From the NCBI GenBank assembly GCA_028064945.1, contig JAPTWQ010000126.1:1-15827 (forward strand): a stretch of 15,827 nucleotides of DNA. The letters run 5' to 3'. The notes below the pieces were generated by a model. That model did no database searches. It had not been told where the DNA came from and saw only the letters and a program-made list of their open reading frames with translations. Numbering within the stretch: position 1 is the first letter of the stretch; every line of letters starts with the position of its first letter. This stretch comes from Nitrospiraceae bacterium. GTDB lineage: Bacteria; Nitrospirota_A; Leptospirillia; Leptospirillales; Leptospirillaceae. A program made the position numbers and the translations under genes. Below, one piece after another: positions 14,371 through 15,827 of the stretch.

Positions 14371-15572
14371 ACCTTAAGTACCATCTGGCAGATCGACTGT
14401 CCAATCTGAAGCCCTCTCCAACGCTGAAGCTTGCCTCGAGGGCAAGGGAAATGAAAGCCCAAGGGATCGATGTCCGTGACTTTACCGGAGGAGAGCCGGA
14501 TTTTGATACGCCGGAGCCGATCAAGGATGCGGCAATTTTGGCCCTCCGGTCGGGATTTACAAAGTATACGGCGGTTGGCGGGATCCCTGAACTCAAAGCG
14601 GCGATTATTGAAAAGTTCGAACGGGATCAGAATATTTCCTACAAACCCTCGGAGATTGTTGTTTCGAGCGGAGCCAAGCACTCTCTTTTTCAAATTTTTC
14701 AGGCGCTGGTCAATCCGGGAGATCACGTCCTGCTTCCGACCCCGGCCTGGGTATCCTATCCCGACCAGATCCTTTTAAATGGCGGGGAGGTTATTGGTGT
14801 TCCCTGTTATCCCGCCAACGGCTTCAGGTTGCAGCCAGAGGCACTTCTGGCGTCGATTACCCCCAGGTCAAGGGTTCTGGTCCTGAACTCCCCGAACAAC
14901 CCGTCCGGGGCCATCATTCCCAAAGAGGATCTTTTAAGGATTGCCGAAATTGTCAAAAAGCATAACCTGATTGTGATCTCCGACGAGATTTATGAAAAAA
15001 TCGTCTTTGACGGACGTGAAACCGCCTCGATCGCCTCTCTTGATCCGGAGCTCAGGGACCGGACCGTTATTGTCAATGGAGTTTCGAAGACCTATGCCAT
15101 GACCGGCTGGAGAATCGGCTATGCGGCCGGTCCTGCCCCGATCATCGAAGCGGTTGAGACAATCCAGAGCCAGACGGCATCGAACCCCACATCCATCGCT
15201 CAGAAAGCAGCAGTGGTGGCGATTAAAAGCGCTGAAACCTATTTCACCCCGATGCTTGCCGAATATACCCGAAGACGCCAGATGCTGATGGAAAGCCTGA
15301 ATGCGATCGACGGGATCAGGATGAGCCCCCCTGATGGGGCGTTTTATGCTTTCCCGGATGTTTCCGGGCTCTTGGGAAAACGCTTCGGGGATTTGGAGAT
15401 CCGGACGGTTACGGATCTCTCGGAGTTTTTTCTGGCCCATGCACGAGTGGCTCTTGTGCCTGGTTCAGCATTCGGGAGCGATCATCACATGAGAATGTCT
15501 TTTGCCACGAGCCCAGAAAACCTTGCTGAAGGCGTCAGGCGGCTGAAGGAGGCTTGCTCACTTCTGAGTTGA
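14367..15572 (+). CDS. Class I pyridoxal-phosphate aminotransferase, aspartate aminotransferase type
   Basis: A 401-residue fold-type I aminotransferase close to the bacterial Ib (thermophile-type) aspartate aminotransferases. Evidence: N-terminal FTGGEPDFDTP (39-49), LNSPNNPSGA, ISDEIYE, the PLP-binding lysine K241 in VSKTYAMTGWRIGYA, and the carboxylate-binding arginine R376 in MRMSF. ATG 14367 overlaps the coaD stop, with GGAG 7 bases upstream. It probably transfers amino groups between aspartate and 2-oxoglutarate, but members of this subgroup can also act on prephenate, so the substrate is not certain. A hairpin terminator follows after 36 bases. Confidence 0.93.
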   Translation: MNLKYHLADRLSNLKPSPTLKLASRAREMKAQGIDVRDFTGGEPDFDTPEPIKDAAILALRSGFTKYTAVGGIPELKAAIIEKFERDQNISYKPSEIVVSSGAKHSLFQIFQALVNPGDHVLLPTPAWVSYPDQILLNGGEVIGVPCYPANGFRLQPEALLASITPRSRVLVLNSPNNPSGAIIPKEDLLRIAEIVKKHNLIVISDEIYEKIVFDGRETASIASLDPELRDRTVIVNGVSKTYAMTGWRIGYAAGPAPIIEAVETIQSQTASNPTSIAQKAAVVAIKSAETYFTPMLAEYTRRRQMLMESLNAIDGIRMSPPDGAFYAFPDVSGLLGKRFGDLEIRTVTDLSEFFLAHARVALVPGSAFGSDHHMRMSFATSPENLAEGVRRLKEACSLLS

Positions 15573-15608
15573 TCTTCGATCTTGTTTCCATGTGGTTGCT
15601 TTGAATAG

Positions 15609-15656
15609 AAAGAGCCCGGCCCGGATGCGTCTTTTCTCCCCCGGACGGGCTCTTTT
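15609..15656. terminator. Probable bidirectional terminator between convergent genes
   Basis: AAAGAGCCCG (15609-15618) pairs perfectly with CGGGCTCTTT (15646-15655), with an inner CCGG/CCGG stem (15621-15624 with 15641-15644). T residues follow on the + strand, and the A-rich left flank gives a short U-run on the - strand. It separates the aminotransferase gene from the - strand gene ending at 15676. Confidence 0.85.
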
Positions 15657-15675
15657 GGCGATTTTTGCCCTTTGC

Positions 15676-15827
15676 CTAATGGAGGGATTCGGCCTGGCAG
15701 TACCAGCCGTCCCCCTTGACGTTGTTGATGGCATCGATCAGGGCCGTCTCTTTTGGCGCGTCAGCGCCTTCGAGGATGGTGACCCTGTCCTGACTGCTGT
15801 TGACAGAAATCTTGCCAATGCCATGAA
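15676..15827 (-). CDS. 3' part of a small HMA-like (metal-binding domain-like) protein (partial)
   Basis: The - strand frame entering from the right edge gives 49 residues and stops with TAG at 15676-15678. The sequence reads GIGKISVNSSQDRVTILEG, then an ALIDAINNVKGDGWYC segment, ending QAESLH. The pattern of a beta strand, a turn, an 'ALIDAI' helix and a final 'GDGWYCQ' strand resembles the C-terminal half of a ferredoxin-like heavy-metal-associated domain (as in MerP or copper chaperones), where the end is usually a helix then G-Y/W. The N-terminal part, where the CxxC metal site would be, is outside the window. It is convergent to the aminotransferase gene. Identification is tentative. Confidence 0.55.
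   Translation of the reverse strand, partial: HGIGKISVNSSQDRVTILEGADAPKETALIDAINNVKGDGWYCQAESLH

Noticed and set aside
1..15827. tRNA, rRNA, CRISPR, insertion sequence, or defence system
   Set aside because: No cloverleaf, regularly spaced repeats, transposase motifs, terminal inverted repeats or defence-family domains were seen on either strand.

Overview
The window reads as a densely packed chromosomal segment of a moderately GC-rich Gram-negative bacterium. Gene content, the acid-stable 'housekeeping plus glycan' layout and the protein style fit the Nitrospirota, most likely a Leptospirillum-type iron oxidiser. That taxonomic call is inference from sequence flavour, not from a marker gene. 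Almost everything is on the + strand. No tRNA, rRNA, CRISPR array, insertion sequence or phage gene was seen. No stretch longer than about 150 bases lacks a gene.

Region 1 (about 1-3126): the tail of an upstream gene, then a membrane PIN-TRAM protein of the YacL type, ispD and ispF of the MEP isoprenoid pathway, and a serine O-acetyltransferase (cysE). The order yacL-ispD-ispF-cysE matches the classical Bacillus subtilis order with gltX and cysS missing.

Region 2 (3123-8992): an envelope-glycan cassette. It has a PAP2 lipid phosphatase, a GT39 membrane glycosyltransferase, a GT9 (heptosyltransferase-like) enzyme with two cysteine clusters, a GT2 polyprenyl-phosphate sugar synthase of the DPM1 type, and a second GT39. 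Together these could supply, use and recycle undecaprenyl-phosphate-linked sugars: ispD/ispF feed polyprenol synthesis, GT2 charges the lipid with a sugar, the two GT39 enzymes transfer the sugar on the periplasmic face, and PAP2 recycles lipid pyrophosphate.

Region 3 (9046-12654): purH and purD (late and early steps of purine synthesis), followed by an overlapping and strongly divergent YrdC/Sua5-family gene that has lost the usual PTDTVYG motif.

Region 4 (12685-13299): a self-contained transcription unit with a good sigma70-type promoter, a structured leader of two hairpins, a strong Shine-Dalgarno sequence, a secreted lysine-rich peptidoglycan-binding protein, and an intrinsic terminator. 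Region 5 (13307-15572): rsmD, coaD and a class I aminotransferase, overlapping by 4 bases each and closed by a hairpin terminator. A convergent gene on the - strand (15676 to beyond the window edge) ends with a sequence resembling a heavy-metal-associated domain. Translational coupling is pervasive: six junctions are 4-base stop/start overlaps.
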